Of a DNA stretch of 64,000 nt, positions 1-7,289 are shown in pieces (position 1 is the first letter of the stretch; every line of letters starts with the position of its first letter). The notes under the pieces were generated by a model. The model saw nothing but the letters and a program-made list of their open reading frames with translations. It was not told where the DNA came from and made no database searches. Position numbers and translations under genes: made by a program. This DNA is from Sphingomonas sp. PP-CC-1A-547 (GTDB taxonomy: Bacteria; Pseudomonadota; Alphaproteobacteria; Sphingomonadales; Sphingomonadaceae). The stretch lies in assembly GCF_003610375.1 (NCBI RefSeq), contig NZ_RAPZ01000014.1:1-64000 (forward strand), in the 5' to 3' direction.

Positions 1-28
1 AGACGTCCAGACCCACGAAATGCGTCAT
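1..28 (-). CDS. Transposase, IS110-type (start of gene only)
   Basis: Only the first nine codons are inside the window; they read MTHFVGLDV on the minus strand and the gene runs off the left edge. This N-terminus is typical of IS110-family transposases, whose RuvC-like DEDD domain begins with a G-L-D motif. A good ribosome binding site (AGGGAAGGAG) lies a few bases ahead of the ATG. The 129 bp up to the sirtuin gene would then hold one end of the element; no terminal inverted repeat is visible, as expected for IS110. With so few residues this rests on motif recognition only. Confidence 0.5.
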
Positions 29-157
29 CGCTCTCACTCCTTCCCTCGATGCACGAGGTCAGGTCGACCCCGATCCAGGCATCGTACGTGAAGGGGCTGC
101 AAATCTCATCTGCTGTCGAAATGCAGCCGCCGCGATACACCATCTTAGGGAACAAGC

Positions 158-889
158 TTAGGACAGAAGCTCGTCCACCCAAGCCGGCACCAAGACCCCC
201 GCCGCACCGATCCGCGTCTGCTCGAAGAACACGCTCCCCATCGACGGATCGAGGTTCAACTCGAGCGTCCGCGCCCCGTGATACGCCGCGGTCTGCACGA
301 ACCCCGCCGCCGGATACACCGCACCCGAAGTCCCGATCGACACGAACAGATCCGCCTTCGCTAATGCGGCCTCGATACGCTCCATCTGGTACGGCATCTC
401 GCCAAAGAACACGATGTCCGGCCGCAACGCCGCCGCCCCGCACGCGCCGCACACCGACCCCTCCGGCAACGCCCCCGCCCAAGGCTCACGCGCGCCGCAC
501 ACGGCACACAAGGCCGACAGCAGCTCGCCATGCATATGTAGCATCCGCGTCGCGCCCGCCCGCTCATGCAGGTCATCGACATTCTGCGTAACGATCAGCA
601 GCTCGCCGTCCCAAGCCGCATCCAGCCGCGCCAGCGCGTGGTGCGCGGCGTTAGGCTCGACCGTCGCTAGAGCCGCGCGTCGCAGATCGTAGAACCGGTG
701 CACCAGTTCCGGATCCGCCGCGAGCGCCTCGGGCGTGCAGACGTCTTCGATCCTATAGCTTTTTGGAGCCAGATCGTTTTCGTAAACATTCCAATAGGTT
801 ATGCCGCCTTTAGAGCGAAATGTCGGGACGCCGGACTCGGCGGAAACGCCCGCGCCGGTCAGGATTACAATGTTCTGGATATCGCGCAT
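158..889 (-). CDS. cobB: NAD-dependent protein deacylase, sirtuin (CobB type)
   Basis: 243-residue SIR2-family enzyme that removes acyl groups from lysines using NAD, releasing nicotinamide and O-acyl-ADP-ribose; cytoplasmic. The NAD-binding motif GAGVSAESGVPTFR is near residue 12, followed by TQNVDDLHERAG, the catalytic His in HMHGEL, and a zinc site of two Cys pairs (CAVC and CGAC). The sequence FYDLRRAAL carries the Tyr-x-x-Arg pair of class III sirtuins, so desuccinylase or demalonylase activity is plausible. The reading frame stays open 70 codons upstream, but the ATG at 889 places the Rossmann motif at the usual distance from the start. Monocistronic, next to the putative IS end. Confidence 0.93.
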   Translation of the reverse strand: MRDIQNIVILTGAGVSAESGVPTFRSKGGITYWNVYENDLAPKSYRIEDVCTPEALAADPELVHRFYDLRRAALATVEPNAAHHALARLDAAWDGELLIVTQNVDDLHERAGATRMLHMHGELLSALCAVCGAREPWAGALPEGSVCGACGAAALRPDIVFFGEMPYQMERIEAALAKADLFVSIGTSGAVYPAAGFVQTAAYHGARTLELNLDPSMGSVFFEQTRIGAAGVLVPAWVDELLS

Positions 890-1061
890 GGCGACAGAAT
901 ACGCGAGTGACGGAATGTCGGAAAGTGGTGGAAAGCAGCCTTTCCGCTTTGGAGCGGGGCAATACCAAGTCTCGCCAACTCGGCGGCGGCAATAGCCAAG
1001 TATTGTCGATAGACTGCAATCAGGATAAGCCGGAAGTATAAAATGTTTAGGGGAGGAAGAA

Positions 1062-1475
1062 ATGCGTAGATTCCTGCTTGGTATGATTGCCTCAATCATC
1101 GCATCGGCGGCCGGAGTACAGGCTCAACAAGGGGGCGCGGGAGCGGGGCCGAACAACAGCGGTCCTGGAGACTTGAACCGTCAGCGGACTTTCGAAGAGT
1201 TCCAAGTAGGCGTTGCCGACTCCAATCGATTGACGACGCGGCCTGTACCGACGCTGCCGGGAGAAATTAGGCAGGGGCTGGAAGTCCATGACGCAAAGGG
1301 ACTGGTCATCGGCAAAGTCGAGTCCGTCGGTAAAAGCTTTGCGACGGTGTCGAGCGCGATCGGTAGCGTCGAGGTAGACTTCACCTCCTTTGCAAAAAAC
1401 AAGAACGGGCTTTTGATCAATCTTCCCAAGAGCAAGATCGACGTGCTGATGGCGCGGGGGCATCCGGCATCGTGA
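1062..1475 (+). CDS. Secreted PRC-barrel-like protein
   Basis: 137 residues. A clear Sec signal peptide (MRRFLLGMIASIIASAAGVQA, cleavage after AQA) is followed by a Gly/Asn-rich linker and then a small beta-rich domain at about residues 70-135 (GLEVHDAKGLVIGKVESVG) that looks like the PRC-barrel-type modules common in sphingomonad exported proteins. The start has a strong ribosome binding site, AGGGGAGGAAG. It is divergent from cobB, so the 170 bp between them must hold both promoters. Function unknown; the domain call is by eye. Confidence 0.75.
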   Translation: MRRFLLGMIASIIASAAGVQAQQGGAGAGPNNSGPGDLNRQRTFEEFQVGVADSNRLTTRPVPTLPGEIRQGLEVHDAKGLVIGKVESVGKSFATVSSAIGSVEVDFTSFAKNKNGLLINLPKSKIDVLMARGHPAS

Positions 1476-1496
1476 GGGGCTGATAGGCTCAGCCCC
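1476..1496 (+). terminator. Hairpin after the secreted-protein gene
   Basis: An 8-bp perfect stem (GGGGCTGA / TCAGCCCC) with a 5-base loop begins a few bases after the stop codon at 1475. There is no T tract, so it may be a transcript-stabilising 3' hairpin rather than an intrinsic terminator. Confidence 0.4.
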
Positions 1497-1724
1497 GGCC
1501 GTCGCCTCTTCACAGGGCGGAGTGTCCCCCGCCGCGCTCCGCCGCGCCGACGTTCGACTTCGAAAAAGCGGACGGGTCGCAATCGCGTGATCCGATCGGA
1601 CCGATGCGTCCGGTTTCCCCCGTCGGACGTTGAGCAGCATCGACCACGCCACCGTGGCCGTCCGCGACCCGTTCGCAGGTACCATGTCGGCGTCTAGGCC
1701 GGCAGAACTGAAGGATCCGATGCG

Positions 1725-2519
1725 ATGTTGACGAAAAAGCTGATGCTGCTGAGCGGCGTGGTCGCGGTCCTTGGCGGCTGTGGTCAGACGACTTCGACCG
1801 ACTCGAACACCTCGACCGCAAATATCGCCATGGGCAACACCAGCGCCGCGGCGAGTGCGACCCCGGCTGTCAACCGCGTCCGCGGCGTCATCACCGCGAT
1901 CGGCACCGATGCGCTGACCATCCAGACCTATGACGGCAAGTCGGCCACCGTGCCGCTCGACGCCAACACCAAGTTCGCCTGGGTGGTGAAGTCCGACCTG
2001 TCGACGCTCAAGGATGGCGACTTCATCGGCACCGCGACGACTGGTCCTGACAACGCGTTGCGCGCGGTCGAACTGGTCATCTTCCCCGAGGCGATGCGCG
2101 GCACCGGCGAGGGGCATTATCCCTGGGACGTTCCCGGCGCGGTCGCGGCAGCGGGCGGCGGCACGAGCGGCTCCAGTGCAATGACCAACGGCACCGTCGA
2201 CGGGCAGAGCGCGATGACCAACGGCACCGTCGATGGCCAGAGTGCGATGACGAACGGCACGGTCGCGCAGCAGAGCGGCATGACCAACGGCACCGTTACC
2301 GGCGGCGCAGGCAAGCCCGGCGAGACCAAGCTGAGCATCTCGTACAAGGGCGGCAAGGCCCAGGTCGTCGTTCCCGTCGGCACGCCGATCGTCCGGTTCG
2401 AGCCGGCCGAGCGCACCGTCCTCGCGAAGGGCCAGAAGCTGTTCGCGATCGTCACGACCGACTCCAAGGGCGCCAAGTCGGTCGCCGTTGGCAAGAACGG
2501 TCTGACACCGCCAATGTAA
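1725..2519 (+). CDS. Lipoprotein with DUF5666-like domain and TNGTV repeats
   Basis: 264 residues. A lipoprotein signal with lipobox LGGC (Cys19) is followed by a Ser/Thr-rich linker. A small beta domain (VRGVITAIGTDALTIQTYDG, residues about 53-110) resembles the DUF5666 OB-like fold. Then come four 11-residue repeats built on MTNGTVDGQSA and a C-terminal beta domain (about residues 200-260). The protein is probably anchored in the inner leaflet of the outer membrane. The neighbouring genes do not suggest a function. The domain name is recognition by eye; the lipobox and repeats are read directly. Confidence 0.75.
   Translation: MLTKKLMLLSGVVAVLGGCGQTTSTDSNTSTANIAMGNTSAAASATPAVNRVRGVITAIGTDALTIQTYDGKSATVPLDANTKFAWVVKSDLSTLKDGDFIGTATTGPDNALRAVELVIFPEAMRGTGEGHYPWDVPGAVAAAGGGTSGSSAMTNGTVDGQSAMTNGTVDGQSAMTNGTVAQQSGMTNGTVTGGAGKPGETKLSISYKGGKAQVVVPVGTPIVRFEPAERTVLAKGQKLFAIVTTDSKGAKSVAVGKNGLTPPM
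2181..2312 (+). repeat. 33-bp in-frame tandem repeat, four copies
   Basis: Four copies starting at 2181, 2214, 2247 and 2280, each beginning ATGACCAACGGCACCGT (with one or two changes in later copies). They encode the MTNGTV units of the lipoprotein. Copies 1 and 2 are nearly identical, while 3 and 4 have drifted at their ends. The locus could vary in copy number by slippage. Confidence 0.9.
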
Positions 2520-2546
2520 TCGTACTAACATATTGAAATAACTAGG

Positions 2547-2584
2547 AAAGGTCGGGGTGGCGCTAAGGCCATCCCGGCCTTTTC
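2547..2584 (+). terminator. Rho-independent terminator after the lipoprotein gene
   Basis: A long stem (AAAGGTCGGGGTGG against CCATCCCGGCCTTT, with two non-Watson-Crick positions) around an 8-base loop, followed by TTTT. It starts 27 bp after the stop codon. Confidence 0.8.
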
Positions 2585-2736
2585 CATTTGGTGAAATCGG
2601 ATACGCCAGCGCACGTTGGTGTGACCTTATCGTAACCTTTGGCCGTTTGCGCGCCGATCACCGCAACGACCCCGTCTTCAAAAATCGCACGATCGCCGCT
2701 AAGACGCTTGCAAACCTGTATCCGTAAAGGCGCTGC

Positions 2737-4254
2737 ATGACCGTCATCACCGAAGCCGACCTGATCGAAAGCGTCGCCGACGCACTCCAGTTCATCAGCT
2801 ACTACCACCCGATGGACTACATTCGCGCACTGGGCGTCGCGTACGAGGCCGAGCAATCGCCTGCCGCCAAGGATGCGATCGCGCAGATCCTCACCAACAG
2901 CCGGATGTGCGCGGAGGGCCACCGCCCGATCTGCCAGGACACCGGGATCGTCACGATCTTCGTCAAATGGGGCCAGGATTGCCGCCTGGAGTCGACCCGC
3001 AGCTTGCAGGAGGTCGTCGATGAAGGCGTGCGGAAAGCCTATCTCAACCCCGAGAACAAGCTGCGCGCGTCGATCCTCGCCGACCCCGCCTTCACCCGCC
3101 GCAACACCAAGGACAACACGCCGAGCGTGATGCATGTCGAGATGGTGCCCGGCAACACCGTCTCGATCGACGTTGCCGCGAAGGGCGGCGGCAGCGAGAA
3201 CAAGTCGAAGTTCAAGATGATGAACCCGAGCGACTCGATCGTCGACTGGGTGCTCGAGATGATCCCGCAGATGGGCGCCGGCTGGTGCCCGCCCGGCATG
3301 CTCGGCATCGGCATCGGCGGCACCGCCGAGAAATCGATGATCCTCGCCAAGCAGTCGCTGATGGGCTCGATCGACATGGCGCAGTTGAAGGCGCGCGGGC
3401 CGAGGAACGACATCGAGGCGCTGCGGATCGAGATCTACGACAAGGTCAACGCGCTAGGCATCGGCGCGCAGGGGCTGGGCGGACTCTCCACCATCCTCGA
3501 CGTGAAGATCTTCGACTGGCCGACGCATGCCGCGTCGAAGCCGGTGGCGATGATCCCGAACTGCGCCGCCACCCGCCACGCGCATTTCGTGCTCGACGGC
3601 TCGGGCCCGGTGTATCTGGAGGCGCCGAAGCTGGAGGAATGGCCCGACGTCAACTGGACACCCGACAAGGCCGCGATCCGCGTCGATCTCGACACGCTGA
3701 CGCCCGACGTCGTGCAGACGTGGAAGCATGGCGACCGCCTGCTGCTCAACGGCAAGATGCTGACCGGGCGCGATGCGGCGCACAAGCGGATCAAGGACAT
3801 GCTCGATGCGGGCGAGCCGCTACCGGTCGATTTCAAGGGTCGCGTGATCTATTATGTCGGCCCGGTCGATCCGGTCGGCGCGGAAGTCGTCGGACCTGCG
3901 GGCCCCACCACGGCGACGCGGATGGACAAGTTCACGCGGATGATGCTCGACCAGGGCCTTTTGGCGATGGTCGGCAAGGCGGAGCGCGGCGGCGATGCGA
4001 CCAAGGCGATCGCGGAAGCCAAGTCGGCGTATCTGATGGCGGTCGGCGGTGCGGCGTATCTCGTCGCGCGCGCGATCAAGGGCTCGAAGGTCGTCGGCTT
4101 CGCCGATCTCGGGATGGAGGCGATCTACGAATTCGAGGTCAGCGACTTCCCGGTGACCGTCGCGGTCGATTCCGCGGGCGAGAACGTCCACCAGCTCGCA
4201 CCGCTGGTGTGGCGCGAGAAGATCGCGCGTGAAGGCTTGCTGACGCCGGCATGA
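2737..4254 (+). CDS. fumA: Fumarate hydratase class I
   Basis: 505-residue iron-sulfur fumarase catalysing fumarate to L-malate in the TCA cycle. The three cysteines expected to bind the [4Fe-4S] cluster are in GHRPICQDTG, GAGWCPPGMLG and MIPNCAATRHAHF. N- and C-terminal hydro-lyase domains are fused in one chain, as in FumA/FumB rather than the two-subunit archaeal type, and the length is usual. The stop overlaps the next start by 4 bp (ATGA), so the two genes are probably co-translated. A second, unrelated class II fumarase (fumC) lies at 46.7 kb. Confidence 0.95.
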   Translation: MTVITEADLIESVADALQFISYYHPMDYIRALGVAYEAEQSPAAKDAIAQILTNSRMCAEGHRPICQDTGIVTIFVKWGQDCRLESTRSLQEVVDEGVRKAYLNPENKLRASILADPAFTRRNTKDNTPSVMHVEMVPGNTVSIDVAAKGGGSENKSKFKMMNPSDSIVDWVLEMIPQMGAGWCPPGMLGIGIGGTAEKSMILAKQSLMGSIDMAQLKARGPRNDIEALRIEIYDKVNALGIGAQGLGGLSTILDVKIFDWPTHAASKPVAMIPNCAATRHAHFVLDGSGPVYLEAPKLEEWPDVNWTPDKAAIRVDLDTLTPDVVQTWKHGDRLLLNGKMLTGRDAAHKRIKDMLDAGEPLPVDFKGRVIYYVGPVDPVGAEVVGPAGPTTATRMDKFTRMMLDQGLLAMVGKAERGGDATKAIAEAKSAYLMAVGGAAYLVARAIKGSKVVGFADLGMEAIYEFEVSDFPVTVAVDSAGENVHQLAPLVWREKIAREGLLTPA

Positions 4255-4925
4255 CGACGCGCGCTGGCAGAAGGGGGCGGGGGCCCATCCGGTGGGTCGT
4301 GGCCTTCCTCCTTCTGCTTGCCGTCGCAGTCGTCCACGCGCCGCAGTTGCTAGCGTTTCCGTATGAGCAGCACGTCGGCACCGTCACCGTCTATGCCGAG
4401 CGTCCGATCGATCCGCGGATCGCCAGCGAACTGGCGCGCGCGGAAGGGTTGCTGCGCGCCAGTCCGATCTACACCGGCCCGCTCGATCGGTCGCTGTTCC
4501 TGACGGACGCTGGCTGGCGGTGGCGCCTTTTGGCGATCCAATCGCCGGGTGCCTTTGCATTCCGCCGGACCTTCAGTTCGGCGATCGTCTTCAACCGCAG
4601 CGATGTCGCTGCGGATCGCGTGACGAACGGTCGTGCGATCGGCGGCACTCGCACGCTGTCCGGCGTCATCGCGCACGAGACGACGCACATCATGATCGCC
4701 AACCATCTTGGCGAACTGCGTAGCGCGATGCTCCCGACCTGGCAGCAGGAGGGGTATGCGGATCATGTCGCGCGCGAGAGCAGCCTGACGGACGCGGAGG
4801 CCTCTCGTCTTCGTAAGACCGATCCGGGCGCGCCGGCGCTCGTCTATTACGACGCCCGGCGACGGGTCGCGGCAGCGTTAGGCGCCAAGCGCGGATCGGT
4901 CGACGCGTTCTTCGCGGGCGGCTGA
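4251..4925 (+). CDS. Membrane-anchored HExxH protein, probable zinc peptidase
   Basis: 224 residues. A basic N-terminus is followed by one hydrophobic segment (about residues 14-30), so the rest is probably periplasmic. HETTH at residues 142-146 is an HExxH zinc motif, and WQQEGYADHVA about 25 residues later could give the third ligand (Glu), a gluzincin-like spacing. It overlaps fumA by 4 bp. No close family is recognised. The metal-peptidase role is inferred from the motif alone. Confidence 0.75.
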   Translation: MTTRAGRRGRGPIRWVVAFLLLLAVAVVHAPQLLAFPYEQHVGTVTVYAERPIDPRIASELARAEGLLRASPIYTGPLDRSLFLTDAGWRWRLLAIQSPGAFAFRRTFSSAIVFNRSDVAADRVTNGRAIGGTRTLSGVIAHETTHIMIANHLGELRSAMLPTWQQEGYADHVARESSLTDAEASRLRKTDPGAPALVYYDARRRVAAALGAKRGSVDAFFAGG

Positions 4926-4995
4926 ACGAAGCAGGGTTCGGAACGCACTCGGGCCAGTCCTGTTGGTAATACGACCTCATCGGAGCACGCTCATC

Positions 4996-5481
4996 ATGCC
5001 AAAGACCGCAATCGCCCTCGTCGCATCCTTCGCCCTTGCGACTACGGCCTCGGCCCAGACCACCGCGCCACAATCGGCGTCGACTCAGGGTGGCCTGGGC
5101 AGCCTCGGGGGACTCGGCGGTCTGCTGGGTGGGGCGTTGCCGAACGTCGGATCGATCGGCGCGGGCAATGCTGCCGGATTGCTCGGCTATTGCCTGAAGA
5201 ACAACCTGCTCGGCCAAGGCGGTGCACTTGGCGCCTTAACTGGCGGGCGGAATGCAGCGTCACGAGCGGGCAGCGTAAAGGCCCCGGCCACCGGCGCGCA
5301 GTCGATCCTTCAGCGTCTGACCGGACGTCAGGGCGTGCAGACTTCGCCGGGCTATGCCGCGGGACAGGAAGGCGAAGTGCAGGCGCCGAACGGCCAGGCG
5401 TTTTCGCTCGACGACCTCGGCGGGCAGGTGAAGACGCGGATGTGCAGCATCGTCCTCAATCGGGCGAAGTCGTTCCTGTAG
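4996..5481 (+). CDS. DUF2501-type periplasmic protein
   Basis: 161 residues from the ATG at 4996. A frame-open ATG at 4963 would put 11 polar residues before the signal sequence, so it is less likely. Signal peptide MPKTAIALVASFALATTASA is followed by a Gly/Leu-rich stretch, then SIGAGNAAGLLGYCLKNNLL, which resembles the conserved core of the DUF2501 (YjjA) family. A second Cys lies near the C-terminus (MCSIVL), so a disulfide is possible. The family name is recognition by eye. Function unknown. Confidence 0.75.
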   Translation: MPKTAIALVASFALATTASAQTTAPQSASTQGGLGSLGGLGGLLGGALPNVGSIGAGNAAGLLGYCLKNNLLGQGGALGALTGGRNAASRAGSVKAPATGAQSILQRLTGRQGVQTSPGYAAGQEGEVQAPNGQAFSLDDLGGQVKTRMCSIVLNRAKSFL

Positions 5482-5546
5482 GGCGGCGGTCTTGGGCAGT
5501 CGGCGTCTCTACGGGGCAAAGCGCAGCGTGTGTACCTGAACCAGCA

Positions 5547-5602
5547 TGTTTCCCCACGAAGGCGGGGACCCAGACTGGGCTCCCGCCTTCGCGGGAGAAC
5601 AA
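5547..5602. repeat. Palindromic repeat family A
   Basis: 56-bp imperfect palindrome of the form TGTTTCCCC..GAAGGCGGGG, a CCCAGACTGGG centre, then the inverted arm ending GGGAGAACAA. The same element recurs about a dozen times in this window. The 680 bp from 5482 to 6166 otherwise hold no long gene, only the short minus-strand unit at 5817-6042. Confidence 0.9.
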
Positions 5603-5816
5603 AGACGTGAACTGCCCCTTCGATCTGTCACGGACGGCGGCGTGCCAAACGTCCCGGAATCTCTGGATAGTTTCGGCCATACAATGCCGCAAAACTTAAC
5701 CGATCAAGTACGTAGCGCTGTGGAGTCTGGAACTGGTCTCACATTAGGCGGCGCGGGCCGGGCAATGGGTTTGCCCCCGAGCGCAGCATGCCAACACGCC
5801 CCGTAGTTTTCACAAA

Positions 5817-5859
5817 CGAAAAGAGGCTGCCGGATCGTCTCCCGACGAACCGACAGCCT
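5817..5859 (-). terminator. Rho-independent terminator of the short minus-strand unit
   Basis: On the minus strand AGGCTGTCGG-TT-CGTC, loop GGGA, GACG-AT-CCGGCAGCCT forms a 14-bp stem with one internal mismatch pair, followed by CTTTTCGTTT. It lies about 110 bp after the stop of the 18-codon ORF at 5971-6027, giving a compact transcript of roughly 220-300 nt. Confidence 0.8.
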
Positions 5860-5970
5860 CCTGACATGGTCAGCGGCCGGAGAGCTCCAGCCCGGAGGAC
5901 CATGCGTACCGCTTATCCTGTGACACACGCGTTGACTGGGAGAGGATACTCCCCACGCACGTCGGCGGCG

Positions 5971-6027
5971 TTAGCGGTGCGTCCCCCGAACGAACCGAAC
6001 CGAACTCACTGCTGAACCATGAGACAT
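5971..6027 (-). CDS. 18-residue ORF behind an ideal ribosome binding site
   Basis: The minus strand reads ATG, 18 codons, TAA (MSHGSAVSSVRFVRGTHR). It is preceded by AAAGGAGGTGATCC at optimal spacing, which is fully complementary to the 3' end of 16S rRNA. About 110 bp downstream lies a good intrinsic terminator. This could be a leader peptide, a translated small RNA, or a sink for the ribosome. The peptide is basic with no membrane segment, and no family is recognised. It lies downstream of, and in the same direction as, the lipoprotein gene at 6167-6748. Initiation looks certain from sequence; function is unknown. Confidence 0.55.
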   Translation of the reverse strand: MSHGSAVSSVRFVRGTHR

Positions 6028-6029
6028 CG

Positions 6030-6042
6030 GATCACCTCCTTT
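6030..6042 (-). promoter_or_regulatory. Extended Shine-Dalgarno / 16S-tail mimic
   Basis: The minus strand carries AAAGGAGGTGATC, so the plus strand is a near copy of the 16S rRNA 3' tail (GGATCACCTCCTTTC). Typical genes in this window have 4-6 bp of complementarity, whereas here it is at least 13. The spacing of 7 nt from GGAGG to the ATG at 6027 is ideal. Confidence 0.85.
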
Positions 6043-6166
6043 CGCTTGTTGAAACAACGCGGCCAAGCCTGACCGCAACGCCAATGTGTGCCGACCGCGC
6101 CTGCGATACAAGCCTTGTTTTACGGAAGTTTTCGGTCAATCCTGTCCGACTGCCGGTTCGTCGAAA

Positions 6167-6748
6167 TCAGCCGCGGCAATCCTCGGTGACGCGCTCGATC
6201 TCGGCCCAAGCGGGCACGACGAGCGGCGGCAGTCCGGCCTGCTGGACGACGAACCGCCCGCGACTGAACCCCATCGCCTCCAGCAACGAATCGTTCGGCA
6301 TCAGCGCAGCCGCGACATAGGGCGGCGTGCCCCCGGTCGGTTGTACGGACACGGCGCGCGTGACACTCGACGTGCGGATCGTGAGCGGCGTCGCCGTGCT
6401 CCCCGCGCGCGACAGGTAGACCTGGCGCGCCGCGGTGTCGCACCGCACCGTCAGCGAGGCGTCGGCATTGGCAGGCCCGAACAACGCGATCGAACCGCGC
6501 GCATCGCGGCGATACACCCACGTCCCCGGCGAATACGGCCAGTCGCGCCAGTCGGCAGCGATCGGTGCCGGACGCGGCTCCGGGGCAGGGGCCGGGGCGA
6601 CGGTGCGCGGCGGGGGCGGCGCTTCCGCACGCGGAGGCGGCACGCAGCCCGCGATCGACGCGAGCGTCGCCAGACCGGCAAGCCGCGCCAGGACCAGAGG
6701 GCGGGCAAGCGATCGCAAGCCGACGAGGTGAGGGGACGGAGTGCGCAT
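6167..6748 (-). CDS. Lipoprotein of unknown function
   Basis: 193 residues from the ATG at 6748; the frame is open further upstream, but that part overlaps the divergent gene and lacks a signal. Basic N-region, hydrophobic core and lipobox SIAGC are followed by a Pro/Ala-rich linker, about residues 35-65 (PPPRAEAPPPP..). A beta-rich domain then ends in a Cys (TEDC). Similar small sphingomonad lipoproteins have no known role. It is divergently arranged with the PRC-barrel gene at 6861. Confidence 0.75.
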   Translation of the reverse strand: MRTPSPHLVGLRSLARPLVLARLAGLATLASIAGCVPPPRAEAPPPPRTVAPAPAPEPRPAPIAADWRDWPYSPGTWVYRRDARGSIALFGPANADASLTVRCDTAARQVYLSRAGSTATPLTIRTSSVTRAVSVQPTGGTPPYVAAALMPNDSLLEAMGFSRGRFVVQQAGLPPLVVPAWAEIERVTEDCRG

Positions 6749-6860
6749 CGCATCGCTATGCGGCACGCCCGGCGGTCGCTCAAGTACGACGAAGCGCGCC
6801 CGGCGGGAACCGCCGCACGGTGATACCGGTTCAACGACGGAAGAAATCAGGAGAACGTCC

Positions 6861-7238
6861 ATGTCCGATACCGCCGCCCAGACGCCAACCCAGCTGCTCG
6901 TCCAGTCGAACATCTCCGGCACGATGAAGGTCGAGAGCCGCGACGGCGACAATGTCGGCTCGGTCCACGCGTTCATGGTCCACAAGGGCACCGGCCGCGT
7001 CACGCACGCCGTCCTCAGCCTCGGCGGCTTCCTCGGCATGGGCAAGAGCTTCTACCCGCTGCCGTTCGCGCTCCTCCAGTTCGACGCGGTCCGCGACCTC
7101 TACGTCGTCACGATCGACAAGCGCGTCCTCGAAGGCGGCCCGAGCTGGGCGAACAACGCGCCGGTGTTCGACCAGGCCTATGCCGACCGCGTCGCAAGCT
7201 ATTACGGGTCGAGCAGCGAGGACCTTGTCGTCGGCTAA
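6861..7238 (+). CDS. PRC-barrel domain protein
   Basis: 125 residues from the ATG at 6861, behind AGGAGA. The segment ISGTMKVESRDGDNVGSVHAFMVH starts a PRC-barrel fold covering about residues 20-95 (VTHAVLSLGGFLGMGKSFYPLPF). No signal peptide, so probably cytoplasmic. PRC-barrel proteins of this length occur next to stress and photosynthesis genes in alphaproteobacteria, but nothing nearby points to a partner. The upstream in-frame extension to 6741 lies antisense to the divergent lipoprotein start and is rejected. Confidence 0.85.
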   Translation: MSDTAAQTPTQLLVQSNISGTMKVESRDGDNVGSVHAFMVHKGTGRVTHAVLSLGGFLGMGKSFYPLPFALLQFDAVRDLYVVTIDKRVLEGGPSWANNAPVFDQAYADRVASYYGSSSEDLVVG

Positions 7239-7289
7239 GCTCCATGTCGACCGGTGCGGGTAAGTTGCCTGCACCGGTGACGTCCGCGA

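Noticed and set aside
1092..2531. 479-codon minus-strand ORF
   Set aside because: Antisense to two genes with signal peptides and good start sites; composition is that of a shadow frame.
5704..5928. 74-codon minus-strand ORF downstream of the 18-codon ORF
   Set aside because: It runs through the terminator stem and has no binding site or conserved look.
6028..6042. Fragment of a 16S rRNA gene 3' end
   Set aside because: Only about 15 bp match and the flanks do not continue as rRNA; better explained as a strong Shine-Dalgarno on the other strand.
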